64,000 nt of DNA from Macrosoma leucophasiata (GCA_036365455.1 JAWQUS010000020.1:4623001-4687000); one strand, 5' to 3'; numbered from the stretch's first letter, positions 1 to 11,243 are shown. Notes: generated from the sequence alone by a model not told the origin. Numbers and translations: made by a program.

Positions 1-72
1 AGTGTAAAATTATGAAATATTTTTTGAATTATTATTATGATTTTAACTAAATACGTATATTTTTATTATTTC

Positions 73-420
73 ACTAGCTGTCCCCGCGACTTTGCCCGCG
101 TGAGAATTTATGATTGTTCAGTATCTACCCGGACAAAGTCGTAGGCAAAGCTAGTATAAAAGTAGCCTAAGTTACTCCTTATTACATCAGCTATCTGCCA
201 TTGAATATCCTGTCAAAATCGGTCCAGCCGTTCTCGATATTAGCCCCGTCGAACAGACAGACATAAAGACAGACAGACATACAGACAGACAAAAATTGTA
301 AAAAATGTTATTTTGTATATGTACCGTGTATAGGTACATACATATTCATTTAGTAAAAAGCGGTTATTTTAATATTAGATAGAAACAGACACTCCAATTT
401 TATTTATTTGTATAGATTTC
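73..420 (+). repeat. Dispersed lepidopteran repeat with CTAGCTGTCCCCGCGAC head
   Basis: It begins with a fold-back: CTAGCTGTCCCCGCGACTTT is answered about 60 bases on by its approximate reverse complement ending AAAGCTAGT. A (GACA)n-rich stretch and an AT-rich tail ending ACACTCCAATTTTATTT follow. A second copy lies at 33673-34197 and only the head recurs at 5131-5226. I recognise this head as very common in Lepidoptera, where it usually marks 3' ends of non-LTR elements; the exact family is not assigned. Confidence 0.75.
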
Positions 421-603
421 ACATTTGACATGCCTAAATTAATTTATTAAACGACATCGAATAATTGAAGTAGATAATAAATCTATGATAATTACTGTTC
501 TGATTATATATCTTTATCATATTGACGTTGCCCATGTAAGTTACATAATAACTAATCGTACACTTTACCTAAAACATTTTGTGTAATGGACTTTTTTTTT
601 AAC

Positions 604-973
604 TTAATGGATTCGCTTTTTATGCATATTGCCAGCGTCAAGTAAAACGATATTTCGTATTCGTAATAAGCAACGTAAACGTCAGAGTCAGTCAGTCAAT
701 TTATCAGTCCGTCAGTTAGAGTCACAGTCAATAATTCGAGTAAAGCGATGGCTACTTTACCAGAACATTTACGATGAAGTTTTGAAAGCAACCCGAAAGA
801 ACATGTTTTCGCACTGTTATTCTATTTCACTATACACGAGCACTGTAATAAGCCTATATCATACAAAATGCCACCAACTTTATTTAATATAACTCAAATA
901 TTCACTAAGGAAATGAAATAAAATAAGAGCACCACACGCATCTTTCAAGCTTCCCGCCAAAACTCCAATAATG
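604..973 (-). repeat. Repeat E (about 380 bp), reverse copy
   Basis: This is the reverse complement of a unit also found at 25803-26200, three times inside the 35-39 kb tandem array, and in part at 63702-63895. Landmarks in the forward sense are TTGGCGGGAACCTTGAAA at the left, GGTGGCATTTTGTTTGATAT in the middle and GGCAATATGC near the right. An 87-codon open frame across it is broken in other copies and is not treated as a gene. No terminal inverted repeats were found. Confidence 0.75.
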
Positions 974-1733
974 AACTTAATTAAATAGTGCATTTGTAAT
1001 TAATTATTTCATACTGCTGCCATTTCAAGTTTGTTTACACAATGATAATTGTTATTGAATAAATAAATAAAAAATAAATCACCAACACAGTTTAGTTCGG
1101 AATCATATTTTCTCGAATGATCTTACTTTTGGCGCAATCTGATCTATCTAAATTGAGTTTTGAAACCTGCAACGTTAACTAACCCTCATCTTAAACAGGT
1201 ATAGTCGAACGTGTAAACTTCGAAACGTCCTAACTCTAATGATTTCGTGATCCTTTCGAATGTGACGTCATCTAGTCAGTTTCGTACTGCCATTATATAC
1301 CTGTAGATGAAAATACTTGCAGACAAAAGTGAGACGATACAAAACTGATAAGACGACGTCATAATCGAAAGCATCTCCAAAGCATTAGAGAGAAGACGAT
1401 CCTCAGGTTAATAAGTTGTTATCATTTAAACTAGGAATACGTCCCTTTCTCTTAGTAAAATTTTGCGGGAAACTTCTTATCTAAGAAGTTGTTCTCTGCC
1501 AAGTACCACATGTGGCTTTATTCCGTTGATCATCGTGACCGCTGTGTGTCAGTAGAAGTCTTAGCTTGATCCGAGATCGACCCGCATCATTTTTTGTTTG
1601 CTGTGCGTATTGTGGGGATAACCCCACATAAGTATGTACAACGGAACCTACGACACAGCAAGAATCTAGTGTAATATTGTGAGTGTATTTCGTAATTTTC
1701 TATTTACTCCCAATTCGATTAAGAAAAACTAAC
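974..1733. other. Probable intron sequence, no recognisable feature
   Basis: This lies downstream, in the minus-strand sense, of the donor of the opsin-like exon and is probably the start of intron 1. I see no second opsin exon and no known repeat. One TGACGTCA octamer is present at 1263-1270. Confidence 0.4.
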
Positions 1734-1925
1734 CTGTCTATCCTTAAACATCAGCAAAATGACCATCAAGTTGAGGAAGAATCCGAAGAAGCCAATGAGG
1801 AAGAGCACAAACGCCGATACTACGTAGCCCCACCGCGGCATCAGCAGCGGGAACCCCTCATCATATGCCTTCACCACCGTATCGTTGAAACTCTCCGGGT
1901 ATGACGTCATCGTGACGTCACTCAT
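1734..1925 (-). CDS. First coding exon of an opsin-like GPCR (probable pteropsin/ciliary-type opsin)
   Basis: The exon encodes 64 residues from the ATG at 1925-1923. An in-frame GTG two codons upstream is not a plausible start in an insect. It carries a short acidic, Ser/Thr-rich extracellular N-terminus with a possible N-glycosylation site (NDT, residues 24-26 or nearby) and then MPRWGYVVSAF. A hydrophobic helix rich in Phe, Leu and Gly follows, containing FGFFLNLMVI, where the Asn fits the conserved position 1.50 of transmembrane helix 1. It ends KDRQ. The last codon CAG is followed in the minus sense by GTTAGT, a good donor in phase 0. Insect ciliary-type opsins (pteropsins) have this MPRxGYV...GFFGFFLNLxVI pattern and break near here before an LWTPMN-type continuation. 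That comparison is from memory. The retinal lysine lies in a later exon outside the window, so another class A receptor remains possible. Confidence 0.6.
1902..1920. promoter_or_regulatory. Two CRE-like octamers TGACGTCA overlapping the exon start
   Basis: Perfect palindromic TGACGTCA sits at 1902-1909 and 1913-1920, inside codons 2-8 of the opsin-like exon, with a third at 1263-1270. This is the CREB/ATF consensus. The coding sequence (Ser-Asp-Val-Thr-Met-Thr-Ser) produces them, so they may be chance. Confidence 0.25.
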
Positions 1926-2091
1926 GACCACTTTACTTTAACACACACACACTTTTACATTTGTTACACTAGGACATCACGATGCGCGCACTGTTATTTT
2001 TCATTTTTGACTTCACGCACTGCAGTTATCTGGAAAGAGAAAATCTAATTATTGCAATTGATGCGATTCGATAAATTAAGTTATTGTTATG

Positions 2092-2228
2092 AAGTGAGCA
2101 TGTAGTTCACATGGTGACTACTACAACCTTAACATCTACACAAAGACCAACCAGACATCAAGATACAAGTACAATACTATACTACTATACGAAGCTCTGG
2201 CACTGGAAACTCTTCCACCAGTAAAATG
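2092..2228 (-). repeat. SINE-X, degenerate copy
   Basis: Weak but collinear similarity to the minus-sense SINE-X: a GTAGTTCACATGGTGACTAC-like start, ACACAAAGACCA, then CTCTTCCACCAGTAAAA at the right. The middle is missing. Confidence 0.5.
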
Positions 2229-2362
2229 GTATAAGTTGTATGTAAGTTATATACTAGTTATATTTAATTTTATTGTTTTGACTCGATATCGCAAGTAGAA
2301 CATAATTACGTAAACAAAACGATACTTTTTTCAAAATAATTGGTCGAGTAGATACAGTATCT

Positions 2363-2836
2363 AAAGGAGATGTTGCGAGCTCGGCTCTGGTTCGTACACG
2401 TCCTCAAAAAATGGGTAAATTAAAGAAGAATCCGAAAAAAATACAATTAATTTATTCAAGAATATATTTTAGAGTTACAACCACATTTAATTCAAACGAT
2501 TTTATAATTTTCAACTATGTTTAACATGGCGGCAATACAGCCAACACTTGGGATCAATCAATTTTGATAGTATTTAGAAAATATTACTTTTTTTCCAAGT
2601 ACTATATAATCAAAATACAATTTTAAAAATGAAAATGTCAAAATGCCATCGCCCGCCATATTCGCCATGTTGGTTTTGAGTTGCAATTCTAACTGCAAAT
2701 AATGTTTTGTAACTGCAAACAAAGCTAAATAAGTGAAAAGATGCAGTAAAAAACGTTTTTATATTGATTTTGCCTGTTTAATGATATTGTGTACAATACA
2801 TGGCCGGAGGTCCATACATTTTTGCAACATCTCCTT
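2363..2836. repeat. Segment bounded by 14-bp inverted repeats (MITE candidate)
   Basis: AAAGGAGATGTTGC at 2363-2376 is matched by its exact reverse complement GCAACATCTCCTTT at about 2823-2836. The interior is AT-rich with no coding frame. No clear target-site duplication was seen. Confidence 0.4.
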
Positions 2837-2864
2837 TGTTTTTCAAAACATCGGCGCCTCTCTG

Positions 2865-3544
2865 TCAATCCGAACGGTTTTTCATTAATTACTAAATCAA
2901 TATGTTGATTATGTTAAAACCTTTGTCCGTCTAGCTTATATTTTTCAAAAAAAAAAAAAAAATACTTCTTTTACAAATTTTGTTACAAAATATCAAAATG
3001 TTGAATTAAAAAAATATATTCTGCATTATAGGTACCTACAAATACAATGAATGAAGCTTTTTTTAGATACAAAACATTTTTTATCACATCATTTGGAATT
3101 CAAAACCGTTAATTCAAAGAAATACAGAGTACATCCATTTAATCATCCCATCAACATTGTCGATGTCTTGTACGGACAAATTGGATAGGGGTGAAAATCC
3201 CCGACATACACCCCTGTGAAGGGTCTAAAGCTACCGTCACATAGACGGCAGCCGGCCATAAATTGGTCAGCTATGGCACAGGATTTTCACGTTTAATCAC
3301 GAGTAAGTTTAAACGGAGTTAGAGTTTATTCACTCAAACTTTAAAAAACTAAAATTAAAAATGTTTTCTCTTATTTTAAGAGATTCTTTACCAACTTGAT
3401 GCAAAAAATGTAGTTTTTATTTAAAGTCTGGAGACCCTTATATTTTTTTATTAATTAGTTATTTAAGTGTATAAAATTCACAAAGCTGTTCAAAAAATTA
3501 AAAAACAATTAAATACATCTATCATACACATACATGTTGTTCTA
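2865..3544. other. Unique AT-rich sequence
   Basis: No gene is visible. A G+C-richer patch at about 3185-3290 (GGGGTGAAAATCCCCGACAT) looks like a degraded repeat that I cannot name. Confidence 0.3.
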
Positions 3545-3665
3545 ATAGTTTCTGAGTTAAGTGACTTTGACATACAGACGGACGGACAGACAGAGAGATA
3601 GACATGGCGAAACTATATTTTTTCCGTTTTTGGCCATTTGGCTACGAAATCGAAAAATGGGGACT
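3545..3665 (+). repeat. Fragment related to the 3' end of repeat W
   Basis: It holds a GACGGACGGACAGACAGAGAGA run followed by GACATGGCGAAACTAT, the same order as the last 80 bases of repeat W at 6028-6666. Confidence 0.5.
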
Positions 3666-3868
3666 GTGAAGCCACCAATAGTACCTAGTAGTGTTTTATA
3701 GTATTTTTTATTCGGAATAAATAAAATACCCCACTAGAATCTACTTCTTAACATAAATGGTTGAATGTTTAAACAGCATTTAAATAGATACATTTCTCAA
3801 TTTGGCAAAATTTAGTTCTTTACGTAACAAAATTATAAACCAAGTAATTCTTCGTTTTGTTTAAATGT

Positions 3869-3982
3869 CGAAGAAATTTACATTGCTATTGTAATTTACA
3901 TGCATATGCTATTATCACTACCACAATACTAAAATAGAACTCTATTATTGTGGTAGTGATAATAGCAACGTAAATTTCTTCA
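3869..3982. repeat. Interrupted inverted repeat
   Basis: A perfect 22-bp stem (3907-3928 with 3946-3967) around a 17-nt loop is flanked by a second matching pair, GAAGAAATTTAC on the left and GTAAATTTCTTC on the right. An extra stretch of about 25 bases lies in the left arm. Confidence 0.7.
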
Positions 3983-3984
3983 AA

Positions 3985-5130
3985 ATAACTGAAAAGTAAA
4001 AAACGAAAAATTGTTTAAAAATAGTTTTCGAATTGTGAAAAATGTAATAAAAAACGCTTTATTTTTACTCTCCATTGTAATATATAATTAAAAAAAAAAG
4101 GTTTTTATCAGGTATCAGTGATTTATAAGAAAAAAAACCTCATTTTTTCTCTACTTTTTATAAACATAAAAGAGCATATTTTAAAGCAAGTTTTTAAACG
4201 ATACCAATTATTCTATTATTTAGGTACGCAACATTAAAAAATCTTCAATGCATGCCAAAGCCAATAAAAACCCCTGAGCTGATCAAAATGTCCGCCGCGA
4301 CAAAGTCTACACGCGCGCTTAGCTTTAGAAACAATTTAAAACCAAAGGACCCATTGTAATGTAACGCTCCTGTCACAAAAATTGAAAAAACAATGATGAT
4401 CGCAAATTATTTTCGAGCCCTGCACTGTAAATTACATTTTTTTTGTTCAATATTCCATTTCACTTATTTAAAAATATATTTATTATCAATTTTATTAAGA
4501 TTAAAATAGAAAAATGTTTTTAATGAGTATTTATTTTATTTTTAAAGCTGAATCTTTTCTCTTGGGGTCGGAAGGGTCGGTGGCACCTCGCACTCTCGGG
4601 GCCTAAAATTTTAATAGAGGGCCCCCGGTCCTCGTCAATCGCTTTCGGGCTGGCAAACGCCACCTCACCTATAATATACCTAAAAACATAGTTCCGATTT
4701 TAGGTATTATCCTTACATAAGTATCGCCAAAATACTTAAAGTACTTAGTTACTTGTGTTAAGAATTTTACGGAGCTATTAAAAACACCTTATCCCAGTGC
4801 TACAATGGCGGATAATACCTATCGTTTGCTAATCTGTTTGTCCTCCCATCCTGAAGAGGACCCATTTTTCTCAGGTTTTATATATAGATTATACAGGGAT
4901 GGATTAATATCCTCAATTTAATCTTTTAAGCTTCGCTACGTTTGGATTAAATAAAAAAAATTGTTTTACATCAGATTAATTTTTGTGGTTAATATTACAC
5001 CATAATTATAAGGATCACTCGTATGTCGATATACGTTCTTTGGAGTAGATTTATTGCTTCTGTGACATGTAAAACAAATTAAAGGTTTAGTCAACAATTT
5101 TCGGACATAAAATTTTTATTTTTATTCTTT
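3985..5130. other. AT-rich sequence without recognisable gene
   Basis: No coding region is supported. A G+C-rich patch at about 4563-4680 is probably an unidentified repeat, and GGATAATACCTA near 4810 mirrors TAGGTATTATCC near 4702. Confidence 0.3.
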
Positions 5131-5226
5131 AACTAGCTGTGCCCACGACTTCGTCCGCGTAGATACTGAACAATATTTTAGTTAAAATCTACGCGGATAA
5201 AGTTGCGGGCATAGCTAGTCTAAATT
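5131..5226 (+). repeat. Isolated CTAGCTGTGCCC fold-back
   Basis: Arms of about 33 bp run from ACTAGCTGTGCCCACGACTT and return as GTTGCGGGCATAGCTAGTC, around an AT-rich loop of about 22 nt. It is the head of the repeat at 73-420 without its body. Confidence 0.7.
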
Positions 5227-5784
5227 AAATACGTTGATGTAAACCGCAATCAACTCTATTTAAAAGTTTTGAAGCAGTGGTTGAAGTAAATTTTAAATTG
5301 ACTATAACTTCTTTGTCCTTGAATCGATTTTGATAAAACAATCATAAAAAAGTCTTGATATTGTTTTTTAGGGTTCTGTACTCAAAGTGTAAAACTCTAT
5401 CGGTAAGAATTCGCTCCGTCTGGGCTTTATGACAAAAATCGCAATAGCCAGATAGTTAAAATTTTATTTTACAACAAAGAGGTAAATTGAAACATTAAAT
5501 AATAAACACGTAGCATACTTGCACGTTGTATAAAACCAGGTAAATTGGCTCTTCAATCGCAAGACAAGCAGATTAAAACTGTTGTTCAAGTGGGATAAAG
5601 TACCTTTTCATACGAGTACTTCCGTAAAATCCTTATCAACTTAAGCTTGTTACTACATTGTTCTAGTGTTAATGTACTAACTTAATTTAGCAGAGTACAT
5701 AACAAAAACGAATCTTTGTATTTTGGACTTATAAACATCAAATGTAGTAAGTACCTATATCTAGTCAAGTGTTGATTCTGTCCC

Positions 5785-6015
5785 CAAGGGACGTGAAGCG
5801 CGTATGGCCCCGCGGCTGGTGTAGATCAGAAGCGATTTGCTCGATTAAGCGATACGAGCGCTGTCGGGTGTGTGATGGGTGATCGCTAGTAGCAAATTAA
5901 AATGGGCGTTTCCGTGCTTCGGAGGGCACGTTAAGCCGTCGGTCCCGGTTGCTATTGATAGATAGCAGTCGTTAAACCATATCGGAGGTCTTATTTAATT
6001 GGCAGTTTGAAACAA
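5785..6015 (+). repeat. SINE-Y, 3'-truncated copy
   Basis: It starts GAAGCGCGTATGGCCCCGCG and GGTGTAGATCAGAAGCGA, then carries GTGCTTCGGAGGGCACGTTA and GGTCCCGGTTGCTAT. It stops after GGCAGTTTGAAA, before the RTE-like tail seen at 57040-57410. Confidence 0.75.
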
Positions 6016-6027
6016 CAACTTTGTAAT

Positions 6028-6666
6028 AAAAACCGGTCAAGTGCATGTCGGGCCACGCGCATTGTAGGGTTCCGTAGTTGCAGAGTAAGAGATGTAATGA
6101 AAAAAATAAATAAATATTTTCTATGGAGTTGTTCGAAATTTTCTAGTAAAATACATTTGGTCGACTATTACTCGCAAACTCGCAGGGCCAACTTAGGTGT
6201 GATAGTTTTCCTTTTAATTTCGCTATATGTAGCTACTATCGCCGTAACGTTTGAGTTTCTAACAACAACCGTTTAGTCTGTAGGGGGGGGACACTTGAGT
6301 CTAACGAAAATTTGCACTTTAAAGCTTAATAAGTCACGAACAGTTAACTATATCGAAAATCAATGTTCTCACACCCATAATATTTTTAAAAGACCTATTC
6401 AACGATACCCCACACTATATGAAAATCGAAAATATAAAAAAATATCCGCGAGTTACAAGTTAGGGAGGTTACCCTAAAAAAAATTTTTTTTACATTTTTA
6501 TTCTACCACTTTGTTGGCATAATTAAGGTGTATACTTGTGCCAAATTTCAAGTCTCTAGTACTAATAGTTTTTGCGCTAAACCGCGGACGGACGGACAGA
6601 CAGACAGACAGACAGATGGACATGGCGAAACTATAAGGGTTCCTTGTTTACTACGGAACCCTAAAA
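6028..6666 (+). repeat. Repeat W, full-length copy (about 640 bp)
   Basis: The left end reads AAAACCGGTCAAGTGCATGT and TAGGGTTCCGTAG; the right end carries a (GACA)n run, CATGGCGAAACTATAAGGGT and CTACGGAACCCTA. The TAGGGTTCCGTAG/CTACGGAACCCTA pair forms a subterminal inverted repeat, suggesting a DNA-transposon derivative. Other copies are at 13672-14383 (reverse), 57971-58430 and a fragment at 30861-30930. The two short open frames inside are not conserved among copies. Confidence 0.75.
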
Positions 6667-6668
6667 AG

Positions 6669-7414
6669 ATCGTAATCAAATAACATCACAATGACATAGT
6701 CCATGTTTGCCACGAGTCACGATGGAAAATCTCTTGACATCAGTAGTGAATGAGTTAGATCGTTGACGTAGCGGATTTGGGTGGTGGCGGTATCAAAATA
6801 TCTAATGGATGCTCTTTTCATGCTCTGCCGGATGGTAGGCCATTACGCATTGACACGCAGATTTTTGTTCCGTACAAACCAACGCGCACTTATGGCCAGC
6901 GTCGGTGTTGAAATGTATAACAAAATAATATGACAAGTAGGGGCATCTATTATATGCTTTATGTCAACTTTATAAATAAAAGTCAGTTGTTGCCCGTCCA
7001 TTGTACGTATCATTATAGGTTATGGGCCCAGCACGCTTCCACTGCGATACTCTGCTTATAGTTCTTATAGTCGCGGTACGTTTGCCGGTCAGGCCCTCCA
7101 TGGCTTCGGCTTTGCGAAAGCAATGGACTGGAACCTCGGGCCTTCTATCTAATTTTAGACCCCAAGCGTGTGAGGAGCCATCCGGGCAAAGGGCTCAGTC
7201 CGACCCTCTCTATAGCTCGACGTCTTGGTCTCAATGCGACAGTGTGGACGCACCTTAAAATTTTGGAGCGAGCAAGCGTAATGCTCATATTGCTCATTTC
7301 GTTCTTCTTCTAAGAATTGCTTTTTGTGACTTTAGTTGGAGAATTTTCTCGTTGGACCTTTTCGTCCCGAGAAATTATTTAATAAGAATGTTTTTTAAAA
7401 TAAAGTGATGACGA
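6669..7414. other. No recognisable gene
   Basis: A G+C-richer block at 7020-7260 has a 78-codon frame without domain features, and I do not support it as a gene. Confidence 0.3.
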
Positions 7415-7511
7415 AATGATGAAGGTAGACGAGGCACGAGAGGTATGTCAGGAACGGGATATCTGGCGCTCCACCCTCTCTGCCTACCCGTTAGGGAGAT
7501 GGCGTAAAAAA
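7415..7511 (+). mobile_element. LINE family K, extreme 3' end with A-tail
   Basis: The translated piece MMKVDEAREVCQERDIWRS matches the C-terminal end of the LINE fragments at 39183-39990 and 56632-57009. It ends in GGCGTAAAAAAAAAAT. It is a heavily 5'-truncated insertion. Confidence 0.7.
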
Positions 7512-7514
7512 AAA

Positions 7515-7703
7515 ATACGCTTACACTCACAGCCCACAATAGGTATAAGTCTGTGTCGTGGGTGCCGTTGTACACATTCACAAATACCCAGACCCGAAAC
7601 AAATATCTGTAGGCCATACAAATATTTGTCCCGGTGCGGGGATCGAACCCGCGACCCTTCGAATCAAACGGTCATCTCACACCGCTGGACTAACCGGGTC
7701 GTC
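7515..7703 (-). repeat. SINE-T: tRNA-derived SINE
   Basis: Read on the minus strand, it starts GACCCGGTTAGTCCAGCGGT, which contains TAGTCCAGCGG (a Pol III A-box), and about 40 bases later has GGTTCGATCCC (a B-box). The body carries GACAAATATTTGTATGGCCT and the tail is TGTGAGTGTAAGCGTATTTT. The A and B boxes at tRNA spacing make it a classical tRNA-head SINE. Other copies are at 22565-22745 and 61486-61710. Confidence 0.8.
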
Positions 7704-7828
7704 AAGTAAAGATATATACATACATACGACGAAATCAGATCAAATGGACAGAGGGCAGATCATATAGCAAGGGCTTAATTTTTAGTCAGATTTCAATTAA
7801 TATTCGACTCTTCCTGCAAGAGGGTATC

Positions 7829-8024
7829 TCATCATCATCATCATTATCACCATTCCAGCCGAAAAAACGTTTACTGCAGGACAAAGGCTTCCCTAAAGAC
7901 GCCCACAACAGTATTGCGCATCATTAGGGAAGAATATGCCATATTTACCGCGGGACGCTGCTGCCAATCCCACGTTATTATACCTACTACGTTGGAGTGA
8001 TTTGAGCGTCATTGTTCGTTTGAT
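7829..8024 (-). mobile_element. Internally deleted RTE derivative
   Basis: It joins the RTE 3' end (ATCATCATCATCATTATCAC, then a degenerate match to 17549-17620) to the RTE 5' end (CGCGGGACGCTGCTGCC and CCCACGT, as at 20607-20642) and ends CATTGTTCG, as the full RTE element does near 20675. All of the coding middle is missing, leaving about 200 bp. The segment at 31975-32115 has the same architecture. Confidence 0.65.
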
Positions 8025-8284
8025 AAATTGCACTAATAGAAGCATTGTCCTCCAATAGATGGCTTCACATCTCAACGCCTTCAACGGGTACCACTTTTTC
8101 CCTCATGTAACCGCCTACAGCCGTACAAGGGTCTTCGAACAACTCTTCAGGATGACTCTCCTGAGAGGATACCTCCAAAGGGAGGATACCCAGTTCCTAC
8201 TGGAACGAGAATCATAATATGGCTGAAGTAGCGGTCAAAAGCTTGTTTATCGTCACATTCACGTGAAGATGAATTAAAAAAAAT

Positions 8285-8508
8285 ACTGGTGGTAGAGCTC
8301 CAGTGACGGAGCTCGCGGGCGTGGGCACCACCGCATTACCTAATATACTTGCCGCTAAATGGTGGTGTTCAACACTATCGTGTTCCTGCCAGGTGGTAAT
8401 GTATGGCCCTGTAATTTTCGGCACAGAGGCATAACACCTTAGGCCTCAGGAGTGGTAACGCATGTCATTCCGGCACAGAGGTATACCACATGCCTCTGTG
8501 CCGGAAAT
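8285..8508 (+). repeat. SINE-X copy with a hairpin replacing its 3' half
   Basis: The normal 5' half runs to GGAGTGGTAACGCAT. The 3' half is replaced by a 17-bp stem (8468-8484 with 8490-8506, one mismatch, 5-nt loop) made from SINE-X's own TTCCGGCACAGAGG motif and its complement. Confidence 0.75.
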
Positions 8509-9224
8509 AATATGTTTTTTGTAAGCCTTTGTTATGTAGATACCTATGTCAAATTGTAATGAATTATTTAGAAAACGATTTCTTTAACACGATGCTAATC
8601 AAAGGCAACCCAATTCAAGTCCTAATTAATAACGTATTTTTTTATCGTTTCGGTATAGTCTTGAAATAACTCTTAAACCATAAAAAGCGCTCGACGTAAG
8701 TGTGCCACCAGTAAATTAACCTTAAGATGGGCGAAGAACGTTTCATTTCATTGCTACAAAAGGATCAACTTTTCGTCATAAAACTCATATTACCCGAAAT
8801 ATTTATAAGCACCGTCAAAAGCAGCGCGTTGATTTAGGACCAGTCCCTCGGGTGGGCTTATGTCGAAATACAAATTCTTTTCAACCGTTTCCTTATCGTA
8901 TGTTTGCATTAATGAAACATTCACGAAATAATGAGTTTCAATCTCTTTTTAACATACTTAAATGCTTTTGTTATGTATGCCAATTTATTAACTAACTTAG
9001 TCATTCAAATAGGACCTATTTTATGAATATGAATTAGTCATAAGGCTATTGTTATTAAGACCAAAGTCGTAGCCTTGATCCCCGTGTCGGGGAGTAAAAT
9101 ATATTGAGCAATTGCTGGCAATGGCCCAATGTTAAAAGGCTTGTAATCAATTGCATGGGACTCAAAAAAAGTAGCATAGATAATTAGTCTATCTCTTCAT
9201 GGGAACACCGTCTGAATTTTTTTA

Positions 9225-9452
9225 AAGTGACAACTGCATCCTATACTCACCCACACAAAGGCCAAGGTCAAAATGCAGATGCGTTACCAGTCCTGAGGCC
9301 TAACGTGTTATGCCTCTGAGCCGGAAATTACAGGGCCGTACATTACCACCTGACCGGAACACTACCATTTAGCGGCAAGTATAATAGGCAAAATAAGTAT
9401 AATGCGGTGGTGCCTACGCCCGCGAGCTCCGTCACTGGAGCTCTGCCACAAG
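9225..9452 (-). repeat. SINE-X copy, 3'-truncated
   Basis: It is recognised by CGCGAGCTCCGTCACTGGAG at its right (5') end and GGTCAAAATGCAGATGCG. A short duplication (AAGTATAATAGGCAAAATAA) lies in the middle, and the A-tail end is missing. Confidence 0.85.
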
Positions 9453-9692
9453 GGAAAAATATTTTAAATAATAAAATGCATTACATGTTAAAGTGTTGCC
9501 ACCGCTAATTTTACCATAAACTTTTTTGAAAATGCATTTAATTGTCCGGGTAATATTTATCGCATGGAAACAAAATAGTATGTAGTTGTGTGAAAGCGCT
9601 GTTAAATGGAAAGAACGTTTGGTTTCATGGCTCACAGAATGGTCAACTATTTATGCATGTATACCTATCCATTTAAATCCTTTATTTTTTTT

Positions 9693-9976
9693 ACTGATGG
9701 TAGAGCTCCAGTGACGGAGCTCGCGGGCGTAGGCACCACCGCATTACCTGAGATACTTGCCGCTAAATGGTAGTGTTAAGCACTATCGTGTTCCGGACAG
9801 GTGGTAATGTACGGCCCTGTAATTTCCGGCACAGAGGCATAACTTCTTAGGCCTCAGGAGTGGCAACGCATCTGCACTTTGACATTGGTCTTTGTGTGGG
9901 TGTCTATAGGCTGCAGTCATCACTTAACATCAATGTGAACAGTATGCTTGTTTGCCACTGCCATGACATAAAAAAA
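9693..9976 (+). repeat. SINE-X copy, near full length
   Basis: It runs from ACTGATGGTAGAGCTCCAGT to CATGACATAAAAAAA. The open frames across this locus are frames through the SINE and its flank, not genes. Confidence 0.9.
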
Positions 9977-10702
9977 GCATCTCCCATTATCCCATTTATG
10001 ACTACCACTTGGAATGTACACTTCCTCAATAAATCCAGCGTTATTGCACGACGGCTATTATCTCGGAATAAATTGAGAGAGGTTACCCAATCGTGATATC
10101 CCTCAATATCGCTGCGGTTGGTATTCGAACTGAGTGGGGTTTTGTTAACCCTTTCCTGAATTGAGCGTTTAAAATACCCCAAAGTTACCTTTTTTATGTA
10201 ACGTAACTTCGCGCTTGTAATCCCTGAGTAAGGCAGAGGTAAATGCATGTATTCAAGCATACATGCATCCTCAATTCGACGGTTACATTTTGGCCGATGT
10301 AAGAGTTGGCGAAAGTTCGAGGTACTGGGAAACTTCCAGAAAATTGAAAAATTCGAATAGAACCAGAGTTAAAGAATTTTAAACCGTTTTCTCTCCTCGT
10401 TATCATTCGGGCCCTTGATTCGAAGCCAGGACTCCAGCGTAGTAGTACCTAGTGGCCTGCCACCACTCGGCTACTGAGGCAGTTATTATAATTATGCTGT
10501 AATTATGGACCTACACGAATACCTTACTTGTGAATTGAAGATTTTGAAGATTGAAAGCACCTTAAAAAATACAGTAATACTGAAAGGTAAAACAATATAT
10601 ACGAAAAACGCGAGGTTCCCCGTTCAGACGTTTCTTAGCGGGAAAATGTGATTTATGAGAATTAGCAATCTCTTTGATATGGCAAAGATTGTAGCTTTTT
10701 TT
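9977..10702. other. No recognisable gene or repeat
   Basis: Weak open frames have no domain, composition or conservation signal. Confidence 0.3.
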
Positions 10703-10956
10703 ACTGGTGGTAGAGCTCCAGTGACGGAGCTCGCGGGCGTAGGCACCACCGCATTACCTAATACACTTGCCGCCAAATGGTAGTGTTCAGCACTATCGTG
10801 GTCCGGTCAGGTGGTAATGTACGGCCCTGTAATATCTGGCTGCCACTCCTGAGGCATAACACCTAATGCCTCAGGAGTGGCAGCGCATCTGCATTTTGAC
10901 CTCTGGTCATTGTGTGGGTGACTATAGGCTGCAGTCAGTTTATTACATAAAAAAAG
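10703..10956 (+). repeat. SINE-X copy with internal deletion near the 3' end
   Basis: It lacks about 35 bases between GGCTGCAGTCA and TTATTACATAAAAAAA. The next insertion, a TTA-flanked MITE, begins directly after its A-tail. Confidence 0.9.
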
Positions 10957-10960
10957 CTTA

Positions 10961-11240
10961 ATGGTCATAGCTCACTACGGCCATCCGGCACCCGACCAGC
11001 GCCCAACCGCCTCGAGCAGCCTGCACTCATTACATCAACTCCCGTAAAACGCGCGGCCGGCGAGTGGACCACTCGGTGACCACTAGCTTTGCATTGCCGA
11101 CTCGCTGTTCCCAAGTAGACCGCGCGGTTCGCGTGTGTTCACCCGTGGGTCACCAATCGACCACCCGTCGACAACGAGTGGACGCCATAAAACAAGGCGG
11201 TGCTGGTCGGGTGCCGGGTGGCTTTAGTCAGCTATGACCC
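10961..11240. mobile_element. PIF/Harbinger-like MITE with TTA duplication
   Basis: The G+C-rich 280-bp insert has imperfect terminal inverted repeats of about 38 bp. GGTCATAGCTCAC on the left matches GTCAGCTATGACCC on the right, and GGCACCCGACCAGC matches GCTGGTCGGGTGCC. TTA at 10958-10960 and 11241-11243 flanks it. A 3-bp TTA duplication is typical of PIF/Harbinger. No transposase is encoded. Confidence 0.75.
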
Positions 11241-11243
11241 TTA

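Noticed and set aside
9904..10260. 118-codon minus-strand frame
   Set aside because: It starts in SINE-X sequence and runs into unique DNA; no domain and no splice context.
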